Source: Actinomycetota bacterium
GTDB lineage: Bacteria; Actinomycetota; Acidimicrobiia; Acidimicrobiales; Ilumatobacteraceae
DNA length: 5,830 nt
Direction: 5' to 3'
NCBI GenBank assembly: GCA_005787025.1
Contig: SYCH01000159.1
Span: forward strand, 1 to 5,830
A program made the translations under genes and the position numbers. The notes beneath the pieces were generated by a model. That model was not told the origin of the DNA. It saw nothing but the letters and a program-made list of their open reading frames with translations, and searched no databases. Positions 5,684-5,830 of this stretch are shown here, piece after piece (the first letter of the stretch is position 1; the number at the start of each line of letters is the position of its first letter).

Positions 5684-5830
5684 CGTAGTCGCTACTGCGC
5701 ATCGGTTCACCGCCCAAGGTGGACGCGGGCATGGTGTCACCATCCCAGTTCGTCCACGTCTCGGCCACGTTCGCCCCGGCGCCACGCGAATCACGAACGA
5801 AGTCGACCCACAGGTAAGCATCGTCGCGTA
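5655..5830 (-). CDS. Unrecognised protein, C-terminal 57 residues only
   Basis: A minus-strand reading frame open from the right edge to a TGA at 5655-5657; the start lies outside the window. The visible part reads DAYLWVDFVRDSRGAG, NVAETWTNWDGDTMP, then SSDYAVITVIKTP at the end. It is rich in Trp, Asp and alternating hydrophobic residues, suggesting beta strands. I do not recognise the family and propose no function. It is preferred over the plus strand, where every frame is soon interrupted, because it is uninterrupted and has a protein-like composition. The gene converges on mcd with 14 bp between the two stops. Its last codons fall inside the TGATCACG tandem repeat, so its present C-terminus may have been set by repeat expansion. 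Confidence 0.6.
   Translation of the reverse strand, partial: RDDAYLWVDFVRDSRGAGANVAETWTNWDGDTMPASTLGGEPMRSSDYAVITVIKTP

Overview
The window is high-GC bacterial chromosome with dense gene packing, GTG starts beside ATG starts, and a TAnnnT-type promoter box sitting on a start codon. Together with the gene content (a single-domain MaoC hydratase, a long acyl-CoA dehydrogenase, a LOG protein and a UPF0104 membrane protein), this suggests an actinobacterium. An Acidimicrobiia-like lineage is possible, but that is inference. There is no RNA gene, CRISPR array, insertion sequence, prophage or other accessory element; this reads as ordinary core genome.

Layout. Five genes lie on the minus strand and read right to left from about 3900 to the left edge. 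They are a LOG-family nucleoside-monophosphate phosphoribohydrolase (3277-3900), a serine beta-lactamase-fold hydrolase (2234-3280, 4-bp GTGA overlap), a UPF0104/lysylphosphatidylglycerol-synthase-type membrane protein (814-2181), a MaoC-family hotdog hydratase (286-804, 9 bp after the previous stop) and the N-terminal part of the adenine glycosylase MutY (1-236, cut by the window edge). The spacing suggests one transcription unit or two linked ones. Divergent from it, on the plus strand, is a 541-residue acyl-CoA dehydrogenase with an extra N-terminal helical domain (4015-5640), best read as (2S)-methylsuccinyl-CoA dehydrogenase, Mcd. Facing it at the right edge is the C-terminal end of an unrecognised minus-strand protein (5655-5830).

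How the genes fit together. Mcd makes mesaconyl-CoA from methylsuccinyl-CoA, and MaoC-type mesaconyl-CoA hydratases act on that product in the ethylmalonyl-CoA pathway of acetyl-CoA assimilation. The Mcd call is fairly strong. The MaoC substrate is inferred, partly from this neighbourhood. The other minus-strand genes (cytokinin-type nucleotide hydrolase, hydrolase, membrane protein, DNA repair) have no obvious link to the pathway.

Non-coding signals. The divergent gap (3901-4014) holds a tandem TGACCAT repeat and a TAnnnT box positioned for a leaderless mcd transcript. The convergent junction at 5637-5683 holds a 14-bp tandem repeat built on TGATCACG that supplies stop codons to both converging genes. 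A looser cluster of the same words lies at 240-276 between the MaoC gene and mutY. I found no convincing new biological system; the repeats and the pathway pairing are the points most worth checking.
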